Shown here piece by piece: positions 26,884 to 35,819 of a DNA stretch of 64,000 nucleotides. The notes beneath the pieces were generated by a model. The model saw nothing but the letters and a program-made list of their open reading frames with translations, was not told where the DNA came from and searched no databases. Where the stretch lies: assembly GCF_013337685.1 (NCBI RefSeq), contig NZ_SUQN01000001.1:434001-498000 (forward strand). The letters are read 5' to 3'. Made by a program: the position numbers and the translations under genes. The stretch's first letter is position 1. The number at the start of each line of letters is the position of its first letter. This stretch comes from Citrobacter gillenii (GTDB lineage Bacteria > Pseudomonadota > Gammaproteobacteria > Enterobacterales > Enterobacteriaceae).

Positions 26884-28011
26884 ATGTCGTGGATGAGAAA
26901 GAACGCACTATGGTGGGCATTCGGTGGAGCCGTTGCCATGGCCTTTGCCATTTGGGGAACGTGGCAAGGCGTGCATTACACCAGTAGCACCGAGTTTTGT
27001 TTGTCGTGCCATTCGATGCGTACGGTGGGGGAGGAATATCAGACCAGCATACATTTTCGCAATGCCTCCGGCGTGCGTGCCGAGTGTAAGGATTGCCATA
27101 TTCCACCAGGCATCGTTCCGACGCTTCTGCGCAAAACGGAAGCCTTGAACGATCTCTACCATACGTTTATTTCACCGTCGATTGATACGCCTGAAAAGTT
27201 TACCGCCAAGCGGGCAGAACTTGCTCAGCGGGAATGGGCGCGAATGAGCGCCAATAATTCAGCGGCCTGTAAATCCTGCCATAGCTATGAGGCGATGGAT
27301 CACGGCAAGCAATCGACGAATGCAGCGGCACAAATGACCGCAGCGGCGGCGAAAGACAGCAACTGCATTGACTGTCACAAAGGTATTGCCCATCACAAGC
27401 CTGATATGAGTAGCGGCTTTCGCGATCGGTTTAAGCAACTCCAACGCCAGGGAGAGACGCCGTCGGAGGCGACCACGCTGTTTTCGTTAGGCGAGAAAGC
27501 CCTGACGGCAACGGCTGGGAGTCCCGCCGGTAAAGCGCTACTTTTTCCGGCCACCGAAGTCAGAGTTCTGAAAAAAGAGGGCAGTAATGTCCAGTTGGAA
27601 GTGACGGGGTGGCGTGAAAGCAAAGGTCGTGGGCGGGTGATCACGCAGTTTATGGGCAAACGCGTTTTCTCCGCGGTGCTTGATGATTCCCTGATGGCAA
27701 ACGTAAAAATTCTGCAAACCCAGGTTGACCCAGATTCGCACCAGCAGTGGCAGCAAGTGAGCGTGACCGCATGGACCTCCGTGCAGGGGCTTATCACCAG
27801 TATTGCACCGGTGTGGGAATACTCGGAACAAATGCTGCAATCCACCTGCAGCGCCTGCCACAGCACACCGCCGACCATCCGTTATACCGCCAATGGCTGG
27901 ATTGCCGGACTAAAAGCGATGTCGACCTATTACCGGCTTAATCCGGTGGAAGAACGCACGCTGTTGAAATACCTCCAGACGCACGCCAGCGATGTGCCTG
28001 CCCCCCAATAA
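26884..28011 (+). CDS. torC: Pentahaem c-type cytochrome TorC-like, quinol to TMAO reductase electron carrier
   Basis: A 375-residue membrane-anchored cytochrome of the NapC/NirT-TorC family that passes electrons from menaquinol to the periplasmic reductase. One N-terminal membrane helix (residues about 9-28) is followed by four CXXCH haem sites at Cys39, Cys68, Cys129 and Cys161 in the NapC-like half. A fifth (CSACH, Cys322) lies in the C-terminal half that is special to TorC/TorY. AAGGGAGCC precedes the ATG. The next gene, torA, starts 15 bases on. TorY is the alternative name; adjacency to a TorD-type chaperone favours TorC. Confidence 0.9.
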   Translation: MSWMRKNALWWAFGGAVAMAFAIWGTWQGVHYTSSTEFCLSCHSMRTVGEEYQTSIHFRNASGVRAECKDCHIPPGIVPTLLRKTEALNDLYHTFISPSIDTPEKFTAKRAELAQREWARMSANNSAACKSCHSYEAMDHGKQSTNAAAQMTAAAAKDSNCIDCHKGIAHHKPDMSSGFRDRFKQLQRQGETPSEATTLFSLGEKALTATAGSPAGKALLFPATEVRVLKKEGSNVQLEVTGWRESKGRGRVITQFMGKRVFSAVLDDSLMANVKILQTQVDPDSHQQWQQVSVTAWTSVQGLITSIAPVWEYSEQMLQSTCSACHSTPPTIRYTANGWIAGLKAMSTYYRLNPVEERTLLKYLQTHASDVPAPQ

Positions 28012-28026
28012 TAAAGAGGATAATGT

Positions 28027-30525
28027 ATGGATATTCACGATTTTAATCCGTCCCGTCGCCGTTTTCTGAGCGGTATGCTGGCGGTAGGTGCCGCCAGTGC
28101 GCTGGCGCCGAACCCGCTGATATCAAAGGTATGGGCGGCAGGAGAAAACCCTGAACAGTGGATCCAGTCCGGCTCGCATTACGGCGCTTTTGAAGCCAAA
28201 GTGGTCAACGGCGAGTGGACCGAAACCCGGCCCTTTAAACACGACAAATATCCGTGCGATATGCTGAATGCAGTACGTGAAGTGGTCTACAACCCTTCGC
28301 GAGTCCGCTACCCGATGGTCCGTCTAGACTGGTTACGTAAGCGTGAAAAATCAGACCGCAGCCAGCGCGGTGATAACCGTTTTGTGCGGGTCAGTTGGGA
28401 TCGGGCGCTGGATCTGTTTTACGAAGAGCTGGAACGGGTGCAAAAAAACTACGGATCTTCCGGCGTATTTACCGGGTTGGCCGACTGGCAAATGGTGGGC
28501 AAATACCATAAAGCAGGTGGCGCAATGGACAGGGGGCTCGGCCTGCACGGGAGCTATGTCACCACCGTTGGCGACTACTCGGCGGCGGCTGCACAGGTCA
28601 TCTTGCCGCATGTGATTGGTTCGCTGGAAGTCTACGAGCAGCAAACCTCGCTGCCGCTGGTGATTGAGAATACCCATACCATCGTGTTGTGGGGCTGCGA
28701 TCCGATTAAGAATTTGCAGATAGAATTCCTGGTACCCGACCACGAAGCGTTTGGCTACTGGCAGCAGATTAAAGAGGCGGTCGCACAGGGCAAAATGCGC
28801 GTCATCAGCGTTGATCCGGTGCGCAGTAAATCGCAAAACTATCTGGGTGCTGAACAACTGGCGCTGCGACCGCAAACCGATGTTGCTTTGCTGCTGGCGC
28901 TCGCGCACACCTTGTATGAAGAAAAACTGTACGACACGGCATTTATTAACGATTACACCGTCGGCTTTGAACAGTTTTTACCGTACCTGACGGGCGAGAC
29001 TGACAAGCAGCCGAAAAATGCCGAGTGGGCAGCCCAAATCTGTGGCCTGAGCGCAGAACAGATCCGCGACTTCGCTCGCCTGCTGGTGAAAGGCCGCACG
29101 CAGTTTATGGGCGGCTGGTGCGTCCAGCGTATGCACCACGGAGAGCAGTATCCCTGGATGCTGGTGGTGCTGGCGAGCATGGTCGGACAAATTGGTTTAC
29201 CGGGCGGCGGCGTAGGATTTGGCTGGCACTACAACGGCGGTGGAACGGTAACGTCGGTCGGGCCTGTGCTGTCGGGGCTGGGAAGTATTAACAATCCCCC
29301 AGAGGCGAAATATAAAGCGGATTTTCGTGGCGCATCGGCGCATATTCCCACCTCGCGTATCGTCGACTGCCTGCTTGCGCCGGGTAAGAAAATTGCCTTC
29401 AACGGTGAAACGTTAACCTGGCCTGATATCAAAATGGCCGTCTACAGCGCGGCCAATCCGTTCCATGCGCAGCAGGATCGCAACCGCATGATTGAGGCAT
29501 GGAAGAAGCTGGAAACCGTCGTGGTGTTAGATCACCAATGGACTGCATCCTGTCGTTTTGCCGATATTGTCCTGCCCGTCACCACGCGTTTTGAGCGTAA
29601 CGACATTGAGCAGTTTGGCACCCATTCGAATAAAGGGCTGATGGCGCTGCATCAGGTAGTCAAACCACAATTTGAAGCGCGTCATGACTTTGATGTGTTT
29701 GCCGGGCTGTGTAAGCGCTTTGATAAAGAAGCGGTATACCGTGAAAACCGCGATGAAATGCAGTGGGTACAAGCGCTTTATGACGAAGGCGTGAAGATGG
29801 GCGCGTCTCTCGGCGTTACCTTACCGGACTTTAACACCTTCTGGAAAGGGGACGGATACGTTGAATATCCGGCGGGGCAGCCGTGGGTGCGTCACGGTGA
29901 GTTCCGCGACCAGCCCGATCTTAATCCGTTAGGCACCCCGTCGGGGCTTATTGAAATCTACAGTAAAACCATCGCGGGTTTTCAATATGAAGATTGTCCA
30001 GGACACCCGGTGTGGATGGAGCCGTTTGAACGTAGCCATCAGGGCAAGACGAATAAATATCCGCTGCATCTGCAATCCTGTCACCCGGACAAGCGTCTGC
30101 ACTCGCAGTTATGCTCAAGCGAGGCGTTTCGTAACACCTACGCGGTGGCCGGCAGAGAACCGCTCTACATCAGCGAGCAGGATGCAACCGCCCGCGGTTT
30201 AAAAGCCGGAGATATTGCTCGCGTCTTTAACGCCCGAGGTCAGGTGCTGGCGGGCGTAGTGATTAGCGCCGATTTTCCCGCTGGCGTGATCCGCATTCAT
30301 GAGGGCGCGTGGTATTCCCCGCAGGAAGGCGGGAAAGCCGGGACGCTATGCACCTATGGCGATCCGAATGTCCTGAGTGCGGATATTGGAACATCGCAGC
30401 TGGCGCAAGGCCCTTCCGCGCATAGCGTGCTGGTAGAAGTTGAACGCTACCAGCAGAAGGCCCCGCAGGTGACGGCTTTCGGTGGTCCTGAGACAGTGAA
30501 AGAGGAGGGGGCCAGTGCCGCATAA
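28027..30525 (+). CDS. torA: Trimethylamine-N-oxide reductase TorA, Tat-exported molybdoenzyme
   Basis: Periplasmic bis-MGD molybdenum enzyme of the DMSO/TMAO reductase family, 832 residues (E. coli TorA 848). The Tat signal carries the twin-arginine motif PSRRRFLSG and ends near VWAAG at about residue 38. The serine that ligates molybdenum is Ser185 in VGDYSAAAAQ, aligned with the GDYSTGAAQ of E. coli TorA. Other family segments include RGDNRFVRVSWDRALDLFYEELERVQ, GGWCVQRMHHGEQ, SANPFHAQQDRNRM and FARLFNARGQ-like IARVFNARGQVLAG. It is flanked by its cytochrome and its chaperone. It also resembles TorZ and BisC, so biotin sulfoxide or other S/N-oxides are possible substrates. Confidence 0.92.
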   Translation: MDIHDFNPSRRRFLSGMLAVGAASALAPNPLISKVWAAGENPEQWIQSGSHYGAFEAKVVNGEWTETRPFKHDKYPCDMLNAVREVVYNPSRVRYPMVRLDWLRKREKSDRSQRGDNRFVRVSWDRALDLFYEELERVQKNYGSSGVFTGLADWQMVGKYHKAGGAMDRGLGLHGSYVTTVGDYSAAAAQVILPHVIGSLEVYEQQTSLPLVIENTHTIVLWGCDPIKNLQIEFLVPDHEAFGYWQQIKEAVAQGKMRVISVDPVRSKSQNYLGAEQLALRPQTDVALLLALAHTLYEEKLYDTAFINDYTVGFEQFLPYLTGETDKQPKNAEWAAQICGLSAEQIRDFARLLVKGRTQFMGGWCVQRMHHGEQYPWMLVVLASMVGQIGLPGGGVGFGWHYNGGGTVTSVGPVLSGLGSINNPPEAKYKADFRGASAHIPTSRIVDCLLAPGKKIAFNGETLTWPDIKMAVYSAANPFHAQQDRNRMIEAWKKLETVVVLDHQWTASCRFADIVLPVTTRFERNDIEQFGTHSNKGLMALHQVVKPQFEARHDFDVFAGLCKRFDKEAVYRENRDEMQWVQALYDEGVKMGASLGVTLPDFNTFWKGDGYVEYPAGQPWVRHGEFRDQPDLNPLGTPSGLIEIYSKTIAGFQYEDCPGHPVWMEPFERSHQGKTNKYPLHLQSCHPDKRLHSQLCSSEAFRNTYAVAGREPLYISEQDATARGLKAGDIARVFNARGQVLAGVVISADFPAGVIRIHEGAWYSPQEGGKAGTLCTYGDPNVLSADIGTSQLAQGPSAHSVLVEVERYQQKAPQVTAFGGPETVKEEGASAA

Positions 30526-31147
30526 TCACATTCATCAGCAACGGGCCGCGGTGTATCAGTGGTTTTCGCAACTGCTGTTTCGTGAGCTGGACGAGAAGCA
30601 ATTAGCCCGTCTTGAGAGCGAGGAGAGCCGGGAGTGGATGACCTCACTGACGGGGATCCCCGGACTGGCTGCTGACGTCAAAAAGTTAGAGCGTAGTCTG
30701 GCTCAGATACTGCGGCGCGAATGCCGACAACTGGAGCTGGCGGCCGATTTTGCTTCACTGTTTTTGCTGGCCCCTCCACAGAGCGTGTCGCCTTATGCAG
30801 GGCATTACCCGCACACGACGGCACCTGAAGAACGACGGCAAATGAATGTGCTGTTAGTCGAACAGGGACTGGCTGCGCGGGAAAATGAACCTGCCGATCA
30901 TATTGCGGTACAGCTGGCATTAATGGCGAGAATGGTGGGCAAAGAGCAGAGCGTCTCTGAGCAATATTACTTTTTGCATCATCATATTATGTGCTGGGCA
31001 TCATTGTTCCGGGATAGCTGTAAGCATCGCGACGGCAAGGGCTTTTACCCTCAGGCGGTTAATGTCATCGTGCGTTTTATGCGCGAGGATGAGCAGTATC
31101 TGGAATCATTATTGATGGATGATTTTTATCTCAGCAGTCAGCGCTGA
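30515..31147 (+). CDS. torD: TMAO reductase-specific chaperone TorD
   Basis: A 210-residue all-helical cytoplasmic chaperone that binds the TorA signal peptide and prepares the apoenzyme for cofactor insertion. The family pattern is visible: RAAVYQWFSQLLFREL, ELAADFASLFLL, SPYAGHYP and HHHIMCWASLF. The GTG start at 30515 overlaps the end of torA by 11 bases, which suggests translational coupling. A strong terminator follows at 31155. Confidence 0.92.
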   Translation: MPHNHIHQQRAAVYQWFSQLLFRELDEKQLARLESEESREWMTSLTGIPGLAADVKKLERSLAQILRRECRQLELAADFASLFLLAPPQSVSPYAGHYPHTTAPEERRQMNVLLVEQGLAARENEPADHIAVQLALMARMVGKEQSVSEQYYFLHHHIMCWASLFRDSCKHRDGKGFYPQAVNVIVRFMREDEQYLESLLMDDFYLSSQR

Positions 31148-31154
31148 AAACAGC

Positions 31155-31182
31155 AAAGGGACAGCCTGTGCTGTCCCTTTTA
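31155..31182. terminator. Terminator after torD (convergent with efpL)
   Basis: Perfect arms AAAGGGACAGC and GCTGTCCCTTT with a four-base loop, followed by TTTAG. It closes the torCAD transcript, and could act on efpL from the other side. Confidence 0.9.
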
Positions 31183-31203
31183 GTCTGTGTCTTAGCAGAA
31201 ACG

Positions 31204-31776
31204 TTAGTCTGCACGCCCCATATAACGGCGTTCTTCGATATGAATGCGGATTTTCTCACCGGCACTCAGATACTCAGGAACCAGGATCACCAGGCCGGTG
31301 GTCAGGGTGGCTGGCTTGTTACGTGCACTGGCTGACGCACCTTTAATGCCAGGTGAGGTTTCAACAATCTCAAGGTCTACGGTCTGCGGCAGTTCAAGCG
31401 CCAGCAGTTGGCCGTCCCAGGTCAGCACCTGCATGTCCGGCATTCCGCCTTCCGGGATAAACAGCAACTCTTCTTCGATCTGGTCTTTGGTGAAGGTATA
31501 CGGGGTATAGTCTTCTTTATCCATAAAGACATATTCGTTGCCATCGACGTAAGAGAAATCAACGCCACGACGGCTCAGGGTGACGGTATCCACGATATCG
31601 TCGCCTTTGAAGCGCTCTTCGACTTTCAGGCCGGTACGGACATCAGAAAAACGCATTTTGTACAGCGTGGCTGCACCACGCGCGCTCGGTGATTGAATAT
31701 CAATATCTTTTACAATCAGCAGCTTGCCGTTGTAGTTCAGTACCATACCTTTTTTAATTTCGTTCGCTCTTGGCAT
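31204..31776 (-). CDS. efpL: Elongation factor P-like protein EfpL (YeiP)
   Basis: A 190-residue EF-P paralogue with three OB-like domains that helps ribosomes through difficult proline-containing motifs. The loop that enters the peptidyl transferase centre reads SPSARGAA, with arginine at the tip (Arg33) where EF-P has the beta-lysylated lysine. This is the hallmark of the EfpL/YeiP group. The rest ([45 protein letters not shown]) fits along the full length. Confidence 0.94.
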   Translation of the reverse strand: MPRANEIKKGMVLNYNGKLLIVKDIDIQSPSARGAATLYKMRFSDVRTGLKVEERFKGDDIVDTVTLSRRGVDFSYVDGNEYVFMDKEDYTPYTFTKDQIEEELLFIPEGGMPDMQVLTWDGQLLALELPQTVDLEIVETSPGIKGASASARNKPATLTTGLVILVPEYLSAGEKIRIHIEERRYMGRAD

Positions 31777-31933
31777 CGAAAAAATCCTGTAGTGAGGAGT
31801 GTCTAAAATATCGCGTCAAACTACTCGCGCCGGGTCATTCAGGCAAGCGGAATTCGCACTTTTGCGGGTGCAAAAAAGGTGGTACTGTTCGCTACCTACA
31901 CAATCCGCGGGTTTACCTTAAAGAGAATATTGT

Positions 31934-32188
31934 ATGGAATGCCGTCCGGATTGTGGCGCATGTTGCACTGCGCCTTCTATCTCCAGCCCTATCCCCGGCA
32001 TGCCTGAGGGCAAGCCCGCCAATACGCCATGCGTTCAGCTTGATGAATTCCTGCGCTGTAAAATTTTTGGTTCCACACTGCGGCCAAAAGTGTGTGCAGG
32101 CTTACAGCCCAGCGCTGAAATGTGTGGTCAGACAACGCGCCAGGCTATGGTGTACCTTATTGAGCTTGAAGCGCTCACCGCACCTTAA
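31934..32188 (+). CDS. yeiW: YkgJ-family cysteine cluster protein YeiW
   Basis: An 84-residue member of the UPF0153/YkgJ family, with eight cysteines grouped as CRPDCGACC near the N-terminus and later C44, C54 and C64. The arrangement suggests a bound Zn or Fe-S centre; function is unknown. The last 4 bases overlap the convergent setB gene. Confidence 0.88.
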   Translation: MECRPDCGACCTAPSISSPIPGMPEGKPANTPCVQLDEFLRCKIFGSTLRPKVCAGLQPSAEMCGQTTRQAMVYLIELEALTAP

Positions 32189-33366
32189 ACGTCTTTGATC
32201 CGCGCCAGGCAAAAGACCGTGGCGATAATCATCACCAGCGCAAACCAGAACACCGCATGGTAGTTCCAGATTTCAGCGGCAATACCGGCCAGCGATCCGG
32301 CAATAATCCAGCCCACGCGGATGGTGTTGGTGTAAAGAGTGGTTGCAGAACCCGCCTGTCCTGGCATTAAGTCCTGGAAATAGAGCATGCCAATACCGCC
32401 GAGGATACCGATGTAAATCGCGTTCAGCAGCTGCAAGCTGAGCAGAATGACCGGCGAATGCGCCAACAGCATTCCGGCATAAAAGAAGAAACCGGCGACC
32501 ACGGCGATCCGCATCAACAAACGCTTGCCCAGACGTTTAGCAAAGTATCCGGCAATGAGCATCGTCGGTATTTCCAGCCCGGCGGCGGTGCCCATCATAA
32601 TGCCTGCGAGTTTTTCCGGCAGATGCAGTTCGTTGATGATAAACAGTGGCATATTAATGATGTACAGGCTGTTGGTGCCCCACATTAATGTGCAGATAGC
32701 GAACAGCAACAGCGTATCGCGCCGGTTACGACGCGGGGCTTCCACCGCGCCCGTGGCGAGGGAGGCATTTTTGTTCATCGACGGTAAGAACAACCACACC
32801 ATGACGCCGCAGACGATAAACGCAACGGCGGCACTCAGATACATCACCGTAAAGCTGAAACCCATAGCCAGCGCGTAAGCTAACGGCGGGCCAATCACCC
32901 ATGCCAGCGAAACCTGAGCACGCAAAATAGAGCTGAACATGACGGCTTCCCGGCCCGTGCGGTCAGCATGCTCGCGGGCGAGGGCAAACATTTGCGGGTT
33001 AGCGGTCGATCCAAAGCTACTGAGGAAGACGCCGACAAACAGCAAAATAAAATAGTTACGGTTCCAGGCAAACAGCACACAGGCCAGCATCCCCAGTACG
33101 CAGCAAAAAACGATCAGATTTTTGCGATCGCCCTTCTTATCAGAACGCCCAGCTAAAAACTGGCTTACCAGGATGCCGATGACAGCGCTACCGGTAAAAA
33201 AGAAACCGACCATACCCGGACGGGCATGAACTTCATCGGTCAGAAAAAGGCTGAGCGTAGGGGTCTGCAATGCGCCGGCGATACCCGTAAGAAAAGCGAC
33301 AAGCAGGAACGCCGAAGACGTTAAATCAAACGACTTGGGGGAGGCGGCTACCGGGGTGTTATGCAT
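32185..33366 (-). CDS. setB: Sugar efflux MFS transporter SetB
   Basis: SetB exports glucose, lactose and related sugars in a proton-dependent way. The 393-residue protein has about twelve membrane segments and MFS motif A variants ([13 protein letters not shown] after helix two, [12 protein letters not shown] after helix eight). It is divergent from fruB across 368 bases. Highest similarity is to SetB rather than SetA by position next to the fru operon. Confidence 0.92.
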   Translation of the reverse strand: MHNTPVAASPKSFDLTSSAFLLVAFLTGIAGALQTPTLSLFLTDEVHARPGMVGFFFTGSAVIGILVSQFLAGRSDKKGDRKNLIVFCCVLGMLACVLFAWNRNYFILLFVGVFLSSFGSTANPQMFALAREHADRTGREAVMFSSILRAQVSLAWVIGPPLAYALAMGFSFTVMYLSAAVAFIVCGVMVWLFLPSMNKNASLATGAVEAPRRNRRDTLLLFAICTLMWGTNSLYIINMPLFIINELHLPEKLAGIMMGTAAGLEIPTMLIAGYFAKRLGKRLLMRIAVVAGFFFYAGMLLAHSPVILLSLQLLNAIYIGILGGIGMLYFQDLMPGQAGSATTLYTNTIRVGWIIAGSLAGIAAEIWNYHAVFWFALVMIIATVFCLARIKDV

Positions 33367-33734
33367 GTTTCAATATCTGTGATGTGAAGAGACGCGGAGT
33401 TTACGCTGCCTGTCAGAAAATAAACAGGGCGCGAAATCAAAATCGGCATGAAAAATCAAAATAGCATTTCAGTCTCTAAAAACAGTCTGCTGACGATGCT
33501 GAAATCGATAACTTAGCTTCCTTTCTATGTCAGCAATTATTGATGCACAGAAGAAAAAATGTGCGTTATATCTAAATTCAGCAAGCAAATTGCTAACTTT
33601 ACTTGCGTGCTGAAGCAGAAAGCGCAAAACTTCTTGAAACGTTTCAGCGTCATCTTTTCTTAAGTGTTGGAGTTGGGTGGCGCCTTTTTTCTCATGTTAG
33701 CTGAATCGTTTCAATTCGGCAGGAGAGGAGAACC
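33367..33734. promoter_or_regulatory. setB-fruB intergenic region with two Cra (FruR) operators
   Basis: This 368-base gap carries two matches to the Cra consensus. One is TTGAAACGTTTCAGC (33634-33648), nearly symmetric; the other is GCTGAATCGTTTCAAT (33700-33715), 19 bases before the fruB start. The pair matches the known fructose-repressed architecture, where fructose 1-phosphate releases Cra. The ribosome site AGGAGAGG precedes fruB. The setB-proximal part is AT-rich with no recognised element. Confidence 0.88.
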
Positions 33735-34865
33735 ATGTTCCAGTTATCTGTTCAGGATATTCACCCGGGCGAACAGGCCGGAAATAAAGAAGAGGCCATT
33801 CGCCAGGTTGCTGCCGCGTTAGTGCAGGCTGGCAACGTGGCGGAAGGCTACGTCAACGGCATGCTGGCGCGCGAGCAGCAAACATCTACTTTCCTCGGCA
33901 ACGGTATTGCTATTCCTCACGGTACCACGGACACCCGTGATCAGGTGTTGAAAACCGGGGTGCAGGTATTCCAGTTTCCGCAAGGTATTACCTGGGGTGA
34001 AGACCAGGTTGCATATGTGGCTATTGGTATTGCGGCCAGCTCCGACGAACATCTGGGTTTGCTGCGTCAGCTGACACACGTACTCAGCGATGATTCGGTG
34101 GCTGAACAGCTGAAATCCGCCACCACCGCAGAAGAACTGCGCGCGTTGCTGATGGGTGAAAAGCAGAGTGAACAGCTCAAGCTCGACAACGACATGCTGT
34201 CGCTGGACGTGGTCGCCGGTTCGCTGGTCACGCTGCAAGCCCTGAACGCCGCGCGTCTGAAAGAAGCGGGTGCGGTTGATGCTAACTTTGTTGCCACGGC
34301 TATCAATGAGCAACCGCTGAACCTCGGCCAGGGGATTTGGCTGAATGATTGTGCTCAAGGCAATCTGCGAAGCGCAGTTGCGCTCAGCCGAGCGGCAAAT
34401 GCCTTCGACGTAGAAGGCGAGACGGCCGCGCTATTGGTGACCGTCGCGATGAATGACGATCAGCCCGTGGCAGTGCTCAAGCGCCTTAGCGATTTGCTGC
34501 TGGAAAATAAAGCTGACCGCTTGCTGAAAGCGGATGCAGCGACCGTACTGGCCCTGCTGACCAGTGATGATGCGTTAACTGATGATGTGCTGAGCGCAGA
34601 GTTTGTTGTGCGCAATGAGCATGGTTTACACGCCCGTCCGGGCACCATGCTGGTGAATACCATTAAACAATTTAACAGTGAAATTACCGTGACAAATCTT
34701 GATGGAACCGGAAAACCGGCAAATGGACGCAGTCTGATGAAAGTTGTGGCGCTGGGCGTGAAGAAAGGACATCACCTGCGCTTTACCGCCCAGGGCGAAG
34801 ATGCTGAACAGGCGCTGAAAGCGATTGGCGAGGCCATCGCAGCCGGTCTTGGGGAGGGCGCATAA
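33735..34865 (+). CDS. fruB: Fructose PTS multiphosphoryl transfer protein FruB (DTP)
   Basis: FruB (376 residues) receives phosphate from EI and passes it to FruA. An N-terminal EIIA-Fru domain has active His62 (GIAIPHGT). A central M domain follows, then a C-terminal HPr-like (FPr) domain with phospho-site His299 (EHGLHARPG) and regulatory region [13 protein letters not shown]. Its stop overlaps the fruK start by one base (TAATG). First gene of fruBKA, under Cra control. Confidence 0.96.
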   Translation: MFQLSVQDIHPGEQAGNKEEAIRQVAAALVQAGNVAEGYVNGMLAREQQTSTFLGNGIAIPHGTTDTRDQVLKTGVQVFQFPQGITWGEDQVAYVAIGIAASSDEHLGLLRQLTHVLSDDSVAEQLKSATTAEELRALLMGEKQSEQLKLDNDMLSLDVVAGSLVTLQALNAARLKEAGAVDANFVATAINEQPLNLGQGIWLNDCAQGNLRSAVALSRAANAFDVEGETAALLVTVAMNDDQPVAVLKRLSDLLLENKADRLLKADAATVLALLTSDDALTDDVLSAEFVVRNEHGLHARPGTMLVNTIKQFNSEITVTNLDGTGKPANGRSLMKVVALGVKKGHHLRFTAQGEDAEQALKAIGEAIAAGLGEGA

Positions 34866-35803
34866 TGAGCAGACGTGTCGCAACTATTACCCTGAATCCA
34901 GCCTATGACCTGGTCGGCTTTTGTCCGGAAATTGAACGCGGTGAAGTGAACCTGGTAAAAACGACCGGCCTGCATGCCGCGGGTAAAGGCATCAACGTTG
35001 CCAAGGTACTGAAAGACCTGGGGATCGACGTCACGGTGGGTGGTTTTCTGGGTAAAGATAACCAGGATGGCTTTCAGCAGTTGTTCAGCGAACTGGGGAT
35101 TGCCAACCGTTTTCAGGTGGTGCAGGGGCGTACCCGTATTAACGTCAAGCTGACTGAAAAAGACGGTGAAGTTTCTGACTTCAATTTTTCCGGTTTTGAA
35201 GTCACCCCGGCGGACTGGGAACGCTTTGTGAATGACTCCCTGAGCTGGTTGGGCCAATTCGACATGGTCTGCGTCAGCGGCAGTTTGCCAACCGGCGTGA
35301 GTCCGGAAGCCTTCACCGACTGGATGACGCGCCTGCGCAGTCAGTGTCCATGCATTATCTTTGATAGTAGTCGTGAAGCGCTGGTTGCAGGTTTGAAAGC
35401 GGCGCCATGGCTGGTGAAACCCAACCGTCGTGAGCTGGAAATCTGGGCGGGCCGTAAGCTGCCAGAAATGAAAGATGTGATTGAAGCTGCGCATGCGCTG
35501 CGTGAGCAGGGTATTGCGCATGTGGTGATTTCCCTCGGTGCGGAAGGTGCATTGTGGGTTAACGCTTCTGGCGAATGGATTGCTAAACCGCCGTCAGTTG
35601 AGGTTGTCAGCACCGTAGGCGCAGGGGATTCGATGGTTGGCGGTCTGATTTATGGCCTGCTGATGCGTGAGTCCAGCGAACACACTCTGCGTCTGGCGAC
35701 TGCCGTTGCCGCCCTGGCGGTAAGCCAAAGCAATGTCGGCATTACCGATCGTCCTCAGTTGGCCGCGATGATGGCGCGCGTCGACTTAAAACCGTTTAAC
35801 TGA
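34865..35803 (+). CDS. fruK: 1-phosphofructokinase FruK
   Basis: FruK phosphorylates fructose 1-phosphate to fructose 1,6-bisphosphate, 312 residues of the PfkB/ribokinase family. N-terminal motif: TITLNPAYDL and GLHAAGKGINVAKVL near 38-52. C-terminal catalytic motif: VSTVGAGDSMVGGLIYG near 245-261, with the general base Asp in GAGDS. It overlaps fruB by 1 base and is followed by fruA after 16 bases. Confidence 0.96.
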   Translation: MSRRVATITLNPAYDLVGFCPEIERGEVNLVKTTGLHAAGKGINVAKVLKDLGIDVTVGGFLGKDNQDGFQQLFSELGIANRFQVVQGRTRINVKLTEKDGEVSDFNFSGFEVTPADWERFVNDSLSWLGQFDMVCVSGSLPTGVSPEAFTDWMTRLRSQCPCIIFDSSREALVAGLKAAPWLVKPNRRELEIWAGRKLPEMKDVIEAAHALREQGIAHVVISLGAEGALWVNASGEWIAKPPSVEVVSTVGAGDSMVGGLIYGLLMRESSEHTLRLATAVAALAVSQSNVGITDRPQLAAMMARVDLKPFN

Positions 35804-35819
35804 CAGCAGGAGAGGCATA

